DNA from: Acridotheres tristis
Lineage: Eukaryota; Chordata; Aves; Passeriformes; Sturnidae
Reading direction: 5' to 3'
Assembly: GCA_037013685.1 (NCBI GenBank)
Contig: CM072908.1
Location: 4,663,001-4,727,000, forward strand
DNA: 64,000 nucleotides
Shown: positions 1-12,392 of the stretch, piece after piece
Layout of the letters: the number at the start of each line of letters is the position of its first letter
How positions within the stretch are numbered: position 1 is the stretch's first letter
Program-made: the position numbers and the translations under genes
Notes under the pieces: model-generated
Database searches by the model: none
Seen by the model: the letters and a program-made list of their open reading frames with translations, nothing else
Told to the model about the DNA's origin: nothing

Positions 1-3000
1 GGGTCATCATCGACCACACTATGCAAACTCCAGAAGTGGAGAGGGGAAGCTGTGAGTGACTCACCCAGCAGTAACAGGGAAGAGACTGATTAGTGCAAAT
101 GAATAGAAAGGGCAAATGTGAAGCTATTCAGAATATAATTTGAAGAGTTCACAGGTCTCCCTGACCTCGAATGGGTCTTTAAATGGTTTGAGGAAATCTA
201 GGAAAACCAATGATTACTGATCCCATTTTGAAAAGTCTGTGTGAGCCTGGCATGAAATGGGCAGAGAAATTGGGGCACAGCAGCCTTGGCTGGGAAATGT
301 CCCAGGAACCACCAGGCAGGGCTTTGTCTTTGGGAGAAAGGTGCAGGCAGGTGGGAACAGGGGCATTTTATTAATAATAACGGTTACAAATAAAACAAAC
401 CCTCCTTGCTTAGCACAGGAGCTCTGGGGGAGGATTCCCTGTCCTGTGCATCCTCAAAGTCCCCAGCAGGAGGGAAACAAAAGGCAAGAACACAAAGCAG
501 TGCAGATGCTCCTTATGCCAGTTTTCCCCGTAGTCTAAATTATCTTAAGGAGAAGAGGAGGCCATCCAAATTAGGATTTTCATGATAAAATGATCCAGCT
601 TTTATATAACCTGCAGGACAGAGCACACTCCTCTTACTGCTGTGGGTTTGGCCATCCATGGATTTTGACACCAAACAGGACAAGCCTCTGCTCTGCTCCT
701 GCACTGAAATCTCCCCGACTCCTGGCAAACTTTCATTTTGGCTTTTAGCAAAGGGAAACCACAAGAGCATCCACTCCCTCCGTGCTCAGATCCCAGGCCA
801 AGGTAATCCTGCTTCCCTTGGAAGGGGAAAGCAAGAGGAAAAGCATCGTCCTGGCTGCACTTTGGGCTTGACATCTGCTCCCACAAAGGCCAGGTGTGCC
901 AGCCCCCAGGTGTTCCAGCCCCCAGGTGTGCCAGCCCCCAGGTGTGCCAGCCCCCAGGTGTGACTCCCACGGGTGGACAGCAAGGTCTGGCAGAGCTCTG
1001 CACTGCCCCAGGCTGGGGGAGGAGGTTGTCACCAAAACCTCGAGAAACAAACCAGAGCAGCAGCCCCAGAGACAAAGCCTTTCATCCCAGCCCTTCCCTG
1101 ATCACACGCAGAGATGGCACCAAGTTTCAGGCAGAGGAATTAATTACTCTGTTCTCCAGCTCCATTTAATGTGGCTGGTGCTTTCTGTTGATAAGGAGCA
1201 AACAATAAGATTTTGCCTTTCTTGAGGAAGCCTCCAGCCTGTTTTCCTCTGGTTCCTCCTACACGTTGCTTTTACTCGAACAGAAGTATCAGATATTTTT
1301 TATTTGATGGGGTAAAATAATAAACATGAGATGAAAAAGGAGAAGGACACCCTTTTGGCTGGAAATCTGAGAATGTAGCCTCATTGTTCTTCCAACTTTA
1401 TCTTCTGAAGTTGTCTCAAATGAAAAAGAGGAAAGGCAGGAGAAGTTATGAATTCATAAAAAGCACTACAATGGGCTTAATCCAAATTTAGGTTCCTTTT
1501 ATAGTGAGTATCACCAATTTCTGATATTTTCCCTAAGTCGCTTACTTAAATTCTCATATGGATTAATTAATTATGGGACCTCCATGTGGCATTGAGATGG
1601 GAAAAGAAAAGAGGTGAAATATTCTTCTCTGGTTACACTGGTGCAAACCCAGAGATTATTATGGTTAGGATTTTCCAGAATACATAGCAGGGTGCAAGGT
1701 GTGGGATATTATCATTTCAGGCAATACAACCCATACTAACTCCTACACCTTTGAAGGTCAAACAAGCTCAAGTAGCCTAAAATTGCCTTATCATTAATGC
1801 ATCTTTGTACCTAAGAAATTATAGAGTATTGGAGATATTTTCATTTTTTCATTTTAAACAAGGGGCTGCCAACCTGGAAGGGAAAAAAAAAAAAAAAGAA
1901 ATTCAGCTCTGAATTACCATTTGTGTAGGCCAAGGACTGACTGACCTCTTCATCTGCCAAGGCTGCTGAGTGTAACAATGAGCAAGGAACAGGCACAGGG
2001 GAATTATTCATGAGAGGATCTTTAAGGGAGGAGAGGTACTTTCTTATAACTTCATGATTTGATCATTAAATTTAAAAAAAAAAAAAAAAAAACGAATAAA
2101 TGAGCAGAGATGGAGCTGAGCAGTTCTGGGGAAGCTGGACATTATTTAGCATCTGGAAAGAAATGGAGAGGAGCCTTCCAGCCTGGAGCTCACCAGGAGC
2201 AGGGCAGGCTGTGCTGCTGTTTTCCAAACAGGAGGGCAAGGAAATTCCAGGAAATCCAGCTGGAGAGGAATGGCTCCAGGCAGATTTGGGACTCAGGACA
2301 GCGCAGGTGTTGAGACCAGCCTACAAACCTGATCCATTACCAAGTATTTCACCCTGTGTGGAACATTTAGAGGTCGGTGATACATCCAGAGGGAATATTA
2401 AATTATGAAATTATGAAATTATTGCCCACACTGCTGCTCTCGCCATGCACAAACCCCATCACTGATGCCTGGGGATCAGCTCCCGAATCTTCACCATCAC
2501 TCTGGAGCCGATGGGGCTGTATCAAAGCACATCAGCTGTCCCCAGCACAAAGGGGAGAACTCAAAAGAACTCAGAAGTGTTTCTCCTTTGAATTATCTGA
2601 GCTGCTCTCGGTGCCTGTGTGGATATCCACCTATCTATAGATGAATATCTAAATATCTATTTGTGCTGAGCCGGGGGTGGTCGGAGCCAGCCGGGTCCCC
2701 TTCCTGCAGAGGTTGTGCTGCCCTTTGGAGTGAGAGACCACAACACTCACCTCCATCTCCCTGCCACACACACACAGCTCATTTCCTGCCAGGAAAGAAG
2801 AGCCGGCACTCTCAGCAGTGTCACTTCTTTCTTTCTGCATTGGTGGGCTCTGCAGGTTGGGTGGGGATTTTGTCCCCTCCCCTCTCTTCCATTTCTCGCC
2901 TTGTAAGCACTTGACTCCTTGGAAATAAAAGCAAGAAAGCCTCAACATTCAGGAGATAACGCCGGAGCTCCGAGGGAATGGGGAAGAACAGGAATGACAG

Positions 3001-3206
3001 AGATGAGCGTTTTCTCAAAGAAAGAACCAGCTTCAGGAAAGTTCAGGGATGCAGGGCAGGTTCCCCCCACCAAAACTGCCAGGGGGGAGGATCCCCCACA
3101 TCCAGGATGGGTTCAGCTGGGGATCACCCCCAAAAGAGGAGCAGGGCCATTCCTCTGTGAATCACCTCAAAATTCAGGGGAATCAGCGTGGGCTGCTCCA
3201 GACAGC
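1..3206. other. Non-coding stretch
   Basis: No supported gene. It holds the 16-bp array (892-962), A-runs at 1883-1897 and 2074-2092 and otherwise unique sequence. Confidence 0.6.
892..962. repeat. 16-bp minisatellite, about 4.4 copies
   Basis: Tandem copies of GTGTGCCAGCCCCCAG with one T variant. It makes small open frames on both strands that are artefacts. Confidence 0.9.
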
Positions 3207-3950
3207 CTGAATTCTGCATTCTGAATTCTGCCTTCTGAATTCTGCATTCTGAATTCTGCATTCTGAATTCTGCATTCTGAATTCTGAATTCTGAATTCTG
3301 AATTCTGCTTTCTAAATTCTGAATTCTGAATTCTGAATTCTGCCTTCTGAATTCTGCATTCTGCCTTCTGAATTCTGCATTCTGAATTCTGCCTTCTAAA
3401 TTCTGAATTCTGCCTTCTGCATTCTGAATTCTGCATTCTGAATTCTGCCTTCTGCATTCTGAATTCTGCCTTCTGCATTCTGAATTCTGCATTCTGAATT
3501 CTGCCTTCTGAATTCTGCATTCTGAATTCTGCATTCTGAATTCTGCCTTCTGCATTCTGAATTCTGCATTCTGAATTCTGCCTTCTGAATTCTGCATTCT
3601 GAATTCTGCATTCTGAATTCTGCCTTCTGCATTCTGAATTCTGCCTTCTGCATTCTGAATTCTGCCTTCTGAATTCTGCATTCTGCATTCTGAATTCTGC
3701 CTTCTGCATTCTGAATTCTGAATTCTGCATTCTGCATTCTGAATTCTGCCTTCTGCATTCTGAATTCTGAATTCTGCCTTCTGCATTCTGAATTCTGCCT
3801 TCTGCATTCTGCATTCTGAATTCTGCCTTCTGCATTCTGAATTCTGCATTCTGCATTCTGAATTCTGCATTCTGCCTTCTGCATTCTGAATTCTGCACTC
3901 TGCATTCTGAATTCTGAATTCTGAATTCTGCATTCTGAATTCTGTATTCA
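3207..3950. repeat. 7-bp satellite (TTCTGAA / TTCTGCA / TTCTGCC), about 106 units
   Basis: About 740 bases of heptamers that all begin TTCTG, with the last two bases AA, CA or CC in irregular order. The repeat has many EcoRI sites (GAATTC). On the minus strand all three frames stay open for 169-269 codons because a 7-base unit without a stop gives a heptad peptide of the QNSE/QNAE, FRI/CRM type. No start-site context or splice sites support translation. Confidence 0.97.
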
Positions 3951-6900
3951 GGGTAGGCAGTGTACAGTAAAAACCAAAGTAAAGAAGAATAAAATAAAGT
4001 TTAGGGAAATAAATTTTGTGCTGCTACTCTGCACATTCTTTGTGTTATTTTTGTGAAGATTGTGGATCTGGCTCTGTGTATGTCTAACACCCATTTCCAC
4101 TCAGAAGGGTGTTTTTCTTGACCCTGTTTCTTGACTGTTGGGATTTTTTTCGTGCCCAAGTGCATTGTTTTGCTAATGTGTTCCTTGCCAAATTTAGTGA
4201 GTTTGCTCTGAGCTTCACCCCTTCAAGTCATGCTTTCTGTTAATTTTTCTCACAAGACTTCTGCTTACAGCATTCTTCACTCTCCTAATAAATCACTTTT
4301 ATTAAATAGCACTAAGAAAGGAACCCACTTTAGGTTCCTAAACACCTCCTCTAACAGTGAGAGCAAGCAGACGCCCAGAATCGTGTTTCTTCTACAAACA
4401 ACATACCAAAGGCCTGACACCTTTTTATAGCATCAGTGTGACCTCCCCGAGGTCCCCCAAGGAGTGACTTCATCCCTCAGCAATGCTGGGGTCTGTGGAT
4501 GCACCGAGCACGAGTGTATTAAAATGTAATATTCCACAGGCTCTGATTTATGGGCTGTCACTTAGGGCAGAGCATCGTGCATCTTAATGAGCTGCTCCTT
4601 TCCAGCTACTTGGTTTGTTTGGGAGATGAGAAATTTTGCACCCACCATAAATTTTCATTGGAAGGACGGGTCTTTGAAAGGCAAAGGAGTTAAAAATGTA
4701 AAAATGAAGCAGCCAGAGCTGCATCTCTAACAGTCTCTCACTGAAACGCATGAGAATGTATCATAGGAAATAATCGTGCGTTTTTCTTTGCCTGATTTTC
4801 AAGTTCCAGGGCTTTCCCTGATGGGATCGACTCTATGAGTCCATAGAAAAATCAAACCCACACCTTTGCAGCAGCCCCAGGGGAGCTCAGTGACAGCAGA
4901 AGATCTCCAAAAGCTTCACAGTCACAGAGATGATTGGCTGATTACAAAAATCCACGACAGATCCACTGACAAATTTTTAAAAAGCTTCAACTTTTGATTT
5001 CCCTCACATCTGACAGGGAACATGTCACCTTCAGGGTAAAAGATCCTCAAAACCCTTAAATCAGACAGAAATACTGTGTGTGCTGGCACAGTGTCCTCCT
5101 TGAGGAGACTTCAATCTTCAGCTACATGGATTTTCAGTTAAAAACTATAGATCTGAAATTACAAACTCTGCCTGGATCAAAGGAACGCTTGTCCAACATG
5201 AGCACAAAGGAGTTAATTGTACAGCTGATGGGCCCACGAGTCAATTATGGGGCTGTTAATTACAGATTTGTATTCAAAACCCATTTCTGACCCATCCCGT
5301 GGATAAATTATGTGGGCTGTTTTTTTCCACGACCTTTCAGCCCTCCTCCTCCTCCTCAAAACACAATTTTTCTGTGTCTCCACAACGACAAGCAGCACTC
5401 AGCAGGGGTGGCACCATGAGCCAGGCTTGGCTGAGACCATCACATCTTGGGGTGAAAGAGCAGGAAAAGGGGTTTGGTGGGTGGGCTGGACAGTCACCCC
5501 ACGCCAACCCTCCTCTCACCACCACACACCTTCCATTTGGTTTTTTCAGAACCAGCACCTGGCTGAAGAGAACATTCCTGTCCTTTGGCACATCGATTTC
5601 TCCACAGCTTTATCCCTCTGCCTTGTCCAATGACTTCCCACAACCCAAACATTTCTTTTGTATTGATTTAGTCTCTCTGTTGGACTATTTGATTTTTTTT
5701 GTTTGGTTGTTTAATCCTTACAATATTGATATTTTTTAGGCTGGCGGCCAAATAAAACCTTTGGAGACACATGAAGTACATATTAAGAGTCTCATTGCCC
5801 AATAAATTAAAGGTACAAATTATACAATCAAATCTGATGAGCATGTCATTACAGATGACACATTTTGGCATCATGGTGCTTTACAAAAGAGACTTCTTTC
5901 CATTTATTCTTGAGTGGAATTTAAAATTCCAATCAGCAGAAACACGGAGGGGGATTATGTTACCTTGGACTTGAATTCAATTGTATTTTTAATTCTATTA
6001 AAACTCCAAGCTTGCACAATAAAATAATTGTGTGTATTTGATTAGGATCTTAATGACTTGTCTGCCTATTACTACAGCTGTTTTAAAACTTAAATAAGCT
6101 TTCTATCCCTTGGAAAATTCTGGGAAACAAGATGGTATTTATAGTATTGAGCAGAAGTTTAAATGCAAAAGACACTAAAGGGAGTAGAAAAATCCTGACA
6201 CTAAGACATGATTTTCTCAGCATTTTGGCAGAGTCCTACTAAAAAAACCCAGAAATTAACTGATACAAACCAAAAGTACACTTGACCTCTAAGACTTGTG
6301 GTGGCCAGTTTAATTAGTCCATTAAAAATTAAATATTAGTATCAGTTTGAGCAAGCTCACACTTTGCTGTGTCTGGGAACAGTGTGGGGAGGTGGCAGGT
6401 CTGGAAGCAGCCTGTAATGCCACACTTTGTGACAATAAATAGCTTTTGGCCTGGCAGGTTGATCCTGGAGTGGTCTGCAAGACTGCTCTTATTTAGAGGC
6501 TGTTATTGGCCTCAAAGGGTGTCCTGGGGCTGCTTAACTGCAGCCATTGACCCAGCAGAGTTCTGCTCTTAGCACACAGTGATGCCAGTGCACAGGGCTG
6601 CTTCCTATGCAAAATTCATTGGAAGCAAGGGAGAAATTATCTCCTTTCTTTCATTACTTTGTGGCTACTTGAATGATGCAAAAGTGCAAAATAAAAAAAA
6701 AGTTGTGTGTGTGTGTTTGGAGGTCTGTGTGTGTGAATCTGCACGCTGAGATATCAGGGAGGAAATAACTCATATTATTATTTAAATGATATTAAGGTAA
6801 AGCTTTAAGTCCTGGGATGCTGCAACCTGGCACAAGGAATCCCAGATAAAGTCAGTTTTTATATTGTCTCAAGATTAAAATGTGTCTGTAGAGGGTCTAT

Positions 6901-9900
6901 TCTCTCTTCTGCCTTTAAAACCCAAAGCCTTGGGAAAATTTGAGAGTTTACAATGCTGAAGGAACAAGTCCAGCACTATTTAAAGTCTCATTTCCCCTGG
7001 GCTCAGCTCACTGACACTGTGCCTTTGGCACCTGAAGGATCTCCTGTAGCTACAGCTCATATTCAGAGAGTATTTGGTGTCCACATCATCCATTTAAGAC
7101 GAAATATTGAGTAGCACTTGCCAAAACTCAAGGTGGGGAGTGGTCATATAAATATCCATGACAAGGGCAGATGAATGTACAAAGCCCAGTCTCTAATTCC
7201 AGCAGATTTCAAGAAAATGTAGCCTAAAAGTCAAGTCTTACTTGTAGAAAAGTTATATTCACAACAACTCTACCATCTTTGAGGGCTCCTGCTCTTCTCT
7301 GACTTTCTCAGGTGAGCTCTCAATTCCTTTTCTCCATTCTAGTTCTAGAGACAGAGAAAGAAAATCTAAATAAATCAACTTTGTGTTTTAAAAGCTTAGC
7401 AAAGGTTCAGGGTCACTCCTTGGCCTGTGTAGATACATCAGTCATGGAGGTTTAATAACTCAGATTCTGTGGTAGACAGTATTTAAAGTCACAGAAACCC
7501 AGCAGATATAAATCCTCATCAAGTCAAACTGTCCTATTTTCTTTCTGCCACGCAGAGTTTTGCTCAAAGTGTCGAGGGTTTTGTTCACAGCACAGCCTCA
7601 GCAAAGAAAATCGGTTCCTACACCCCACTGTCTCTGCCATATCTCCAGAATTGTAATTTTTAATTATCCCTTCTAGCAAATAAGTCACCAGAAATGTAAG
7701 GAAAGGTGCAGGTAACTCACAGAGCAAAGTCTTCAGTACCACAACTCAAAAATGAATTTAAAAACAGCAAACCCCAACCACAGCCAGTTCACAACCAACA
7801 CCACAGTGATTCAGAATAATGCAATAAACTGTCCCAAAACTGGTCAGCCATACTCCCCACCCTCAGAAAAGCAGGGGAAGACACAAGGACAAACGGGCCT
7901 TGAACAGCAAAACAACCTGGAGCTCTCACATCAATTTTAAGGGGATTAAGTAAAGCTCTGTCCTCCAGAGACTTCAACAGAAACTTCCCCAGGTTGGAGG
8001 GATACAGTATGAGAAGCAATTTAATTTCTTCCTTGGCATTTATAAGTAATAAAAGCAGCACTGAGCAGTTTCCAAAAACAACTGTAAGGTTTTGCAAGGA
8101 TATTTCTGGGATATATGACCAGCACTCTCCTTTATCATTTATTTCTGTTCCTTTAGTTCCCAGTCTGCAGAAATAACTGCAACAAGTATTTTAAAGTATT
8201 ATGGCAAAAAAGTCCATTGCAAGGCCAGGCTGGATGGGGCTTGGAGCAACCTGGTCCAGTGGAAAGTGTTCCTGGCCATGGCAGGGACAAGATGGAATTT
8301 ATGTTTCCTTCCAGCCCAAACCATTCTGTGATTCTGAAACTTTTAATTCATGTCCATATAGGACTCCTCACACAGAACACAACCAGAAACTATTCCCTCC
8401 ACTTGAACTAACAGCAATAGATTAATCTCCAATATATTTATTTTTTTTTCCCCGTGCATTTTTAATGCAGCCATCACTGCAAATCTGGTCACCATGATTT
8501 CTGAAAATACATTCCCATGGTGAGAGAACTGTTCCATTAACCCCCCAACTCTCACAGAGGTAATGAGAGCAGCAGGCTGGACCAAATCTCACATCACCCA
8601 GATGTCTGATGGCTTTAACTGGCTTTAATTACAGTTTAATTACAGTTGCAGTGGGCAATACTTGAGATGGTCTATGGCTGGCAAATGTATTTATTCAGCT
8701 ATTAACTATTAGAATTTAAATCTGTTCTATTTCACAGACTGCTGTGATGTTGGGAAGAATTAAGCATTCCATTAATAGCACCCAATAGTAGGTGGATAAC
8801 AAGGATGGCTACACTTGCAGCTACACCACCAGGAGTCCAGGATAAAGAAAAGAGAAAACTTCCTACAGATGACCAAGGTGAACCTCTGCCATTTGCCTCC
8901 CTGCTTCTTGACTGTAGTTTTGTAGTTGCTTTTGAGAACACAGCCCAGTTTTGCCAAAATAGAGATGTTTCCTCTTCCAGAGTATTTTTATTTTAGGGAA
9001 GCAAAAGCTAATGGTGCAGGAACAGAGCTGCAAACTGGAATTTGGATGTGTGAGAGAAGCAGCAATTTGCTTACCAGCACACAGGGGGCTCTGAGGGATG
9101 GAAAGTCAGCAAGAGGAAAATATCTGCCTCTGGTTTGGGTGGGAGCCTGGCTCTGCAGGCAGCTCTGCAGCATCTCAGCCCAGGTCCACCCCCCTGGGAC
9201 AATTCCTCTTTTTCCTGTGTTCAGACAGAAATCCAACCGTGCCACTTATTTAACTTTGGATGTGCTTATTCCCGTGCTGCTCCTGGGGCAGATTTTCCAA
9301 GGCACTGCAAATCTGTTTAGCTCTGCTCCTGCAGACAAGCTCAGCCTCCAAAATCCCACCCAGGGCAAGGGACCCGACCAAGGGCTGAGCTCCTCTGGCC
9401 CTGTGCCACCACCCCGGGGCTGCTCCAGCCCCTCTCTGGGAGCCAAGGGCCTTTTGAAAAATTGCTGTGCTGTCCTTTTGAAATTCAAGTTCCTTGCAGA
9501 GTTTTCTGTAGCAAACAGCAGAAGGGGAAGCCTCGGTATGGGTGAGTAGCGCCAGTTCCTGAGCATGGGAGGGTTGAAGGAACATCCTGCAGGAGGAGTT
9601 ACCTGGAGCTGGTTGTCTCAACTCCTCTGTCCTTGTACCAACCAGCAGAGTCATCCAGAGAGAATTTGGAGCAGAAATGTGGTTTAGCCCGAGTGCCCTG
9701 TGTTTCAGAAGGGAAGAGGAGCTTTGCCAGAGCAGCCACCTCTGCTGAGCATCCAGCTCTGGCCTCCTGCCTTCTCCAGCTCTCATGAGGAACATGCAGG
9801 ACACTGAATGCACTTCTTCCCCCTCTTTCAGACTCTGAATTTGTGGTGCCCTGGGGCTGAGAGCCCACATGCCCACCCAGCACAGTGCAGCTCTGGACCA

Positions 9901-11701
9901 CCCACACCATGACTCTGCCACAGAGCACATGAAAAAATTCTATCTGGGATATAAAAGACGGGTACCTCCATTTATAATTATCACATGCCAACTAATGCCT
10001 GTTGTTGGGGGAAAAAACATTTTGCAAGCATCTGGATGCTTAAACAAGCACCAGAGAAAGTTCATTAATACAGAAATTGAAGTTAATTAACTAACTGATG
10101 GTCTCCTCTATTCCATTCACTTTAAAGGAATCCTCATCCTTCCCTCGGTCTACTGACTGCCTTTATTCAGCTCCAGTTGCTATATCAAAGTGATATATTC
10201 TGCTTACAAATTCAAGGCAAAGCCCATTTATCTATTACAGAAGGAGAATGGATTTACATTTAAATGGCTGTTCTTCATGTATCTAATAACTCAGTTGAGT
10301 AATCAAAGAAGAACAATCTAAGCAGGAGCCTCTCTGTGTTTCACATTAATAAAGCCTCTAAGATTCCTCCACACATTCCTCCCAGTTTGCTTATTTCAAC
10401 AAAATGGGAAAGCTGTCATTCCCCAGCTGCAATCAGCCAGTGAGAAGGTTAGTTGGGAATTAACAGGCTGCTTGCTTAGGCTCACGTTTCAGTTAAAAAT
10501 TCAGGCTCAACAGGAGAGCAAGGAATTACCATGGCACATGGACTTTCATTCCTTTAAAAAAAAGTAAATAAATAATGCTTCAAAGGTGTGAAGAGAACCT
10601 TGGCAACAAAACTGTGGCCACGGAGAGCAGCAGGTGTCCTGGGTTCACTGAATTCAGTGAGCAATTGCAAGGATTGAGCTGGCCCAATCCAAGCAGAAAA
10701 GGTTGCAAAGTGAAACGCACTTGGAATAGGAAAAGGCCAATAGGAAATGAAATTCAAAATTATGGTAATCAACTCTTTAATTCCTTTTCCTTGGGCTACA
10801 CTCAAATTGACTAAATATATGCAGAAAAATCTGTGTATGCATTAAAAAGCAAGTAACTATAGTTGATCCAACACCATCTTCCCAACGAATGGCTTGCAAA
10901 GCACAGAATTTGCTATTAAATTTTGGGTTATAGCAATTTCAAATGGCAACTCGACCCCAAAAACCTATCGAAATCCAAGTCAAAGATAAACAAGAAGAAA
11001 GAAAACGCATCTAAAGAGAGACAGAAGATTCCACGCTCCCTGCCTCGGTGATCAGCTGACTTTTCACTGCAGCAAAAAGTTCCAGGAGCTGGAAAGGTCT
11101 AAGGAATCATTTAAATGAGAGGAGTTTGGAGCCCAGCACGTTCCTGCTGCTGTTGGACTGCAGGGACTGTGCAGCTCCCACCATGTACACAGCACATGGC
11201 TCAGTAAGATAAAAACACATTCATGTTTCTGTTGCTTCCTCGTAAATAAGATTTCCCTGTGGCCTTCTGTTAGGGGTTAGGTTCATTTTCTTTTGTTCCT
11301 CCTTACCTATAGAATTTTTCCCATAAGTTGCTAAAGTTGTCCAGACTACTGGGAACTTTGGAATACTTAAGAAAACAAGTGGCCAAACTCAGGGGGGAAG
11401 GAGGGCGTCTGGTGGCATTTTGCTCTAATCTGGGGCATTTCTCTCCGAGGGACAGAAATACAGTGGGATTTTGGGTGGGAAAGGAGGGCAGGGGCAGCTG
11501 CTGGCTCTCTCCGGGCTTCAGAGGATGCTCAGAGCTGCTGCTGCTGCTTGGGGAAAGGAATTCACCATAACCCAGCCTGGAGCTGCTTCTGTGAGCTGAG
11601 CCTGTGCTGGGAGAGCAGCCACTGACCAGGACCCTACTAACCCCTGCCTCACTAAAGGAGGGATTTATCACCTTCTGCTCGGGTACCCAGGAATGCTGAG
11701 C
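3951..11701. other. Non-coding stretch
   Basis: Mostly AT-rich unique DNA with one CR1 piece at 8.2 kb. Long but unconvincing open frames on both strands at 8.9-9.9 kb have no splice, start or family support. Confidence 0.6.
8211..8340 (+). mobile_element. CR1-type LINE 3' fragment
   Basis: It has the order typical of a CR1 3' end: AAGGCCAGGCTGGATGGGG, TTGGAGCAACCTGG, CCATGGCAGGG, then CCTTCCAGCCCAAACCATT and ATTCTGTGATTCT. It is non-autonomous and 5'-truncated. Confidence 0.85.
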
Positions 11702-12392
11702 CCCCATCCCTGCCCTGATCCCATCCCTGCCCCGATCCCATCCCTGCCCTGATCCCTCATCCCTGCCCCGATCCCATCCCTGTCCCGATCCCATCCCTGC
11801 CCTCATCCCATCCCTGCCCCGATCCCATCCCTGTCCCGATCCCATCCCTGCCCTGATCCCATCCCTGCCCCGATCCCCCATCCCTGCCCCGATCCCATCC
11901 CTGCCCCGATCCCATCCCTGCCCCGATCCCCCATCCCTGCCCTGATCCCATCCCTGCCCCGATCCCATCCCTGTCCCGATCCCATCCCTGCCCTGATCCC
12001 ATCCCTGTCCCGATCCCATCCCTGCCCCGATCCCCCATCCCTGCCCCGATCCCATCCCTGTCCCGATCCCCCATCCCTGCCCTGATCCCATCCCTGCCCT
12101 GATCCCATCCCTGCCCCGATCCCATCCCTGCCCCGATCCCCCCATCCCTGCCCTGATCCCATCCCTGTCCCGATCCCCCATCCCTGCCCCGATCCCATCC
12201 CTGTCCTGATCCCTCATCCCTGCCCCGATCCCTCATCCCTGTCCCGATCCCCCATCCGTGCCCCGATCCCATCCCTGCCCCGATTCCCCATCCCTGCCCT
12301 GATCCCATCCCTGCCCCGATCCCCCATCCCTGCCCTGATCCCCCATCCCTGCCCTGATCCCATCCCTGTCCCGATCCCATCCCTGCCCTGCT
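11702..12392. repeat. 17-bp minisatellite, about 40 copies
   Basis: Units of the form ATCCCATCCCTGCCCCG with C/T changes (CCC/CCT/TCC) and one-base length variants. The minus strand reads as Gly/Asp/Arg-rich peptide in more than one frame (up to about 300 codons); this is a by-product of the repeat. Confidence 0.96.

Noticed and set aside
3124..3933. 269-codon minus-strand protein
   Set aside because: Entirely the translation of the 7-bp satellite.
8926..9991. Long open frames on both strands (207 codons plus; 226 and 130 codons minus)
   Set aside because: Overlapping frames on both strands, no domain or start context, no splice logic; GC-richer intergenic DNA gives such frames by chance.
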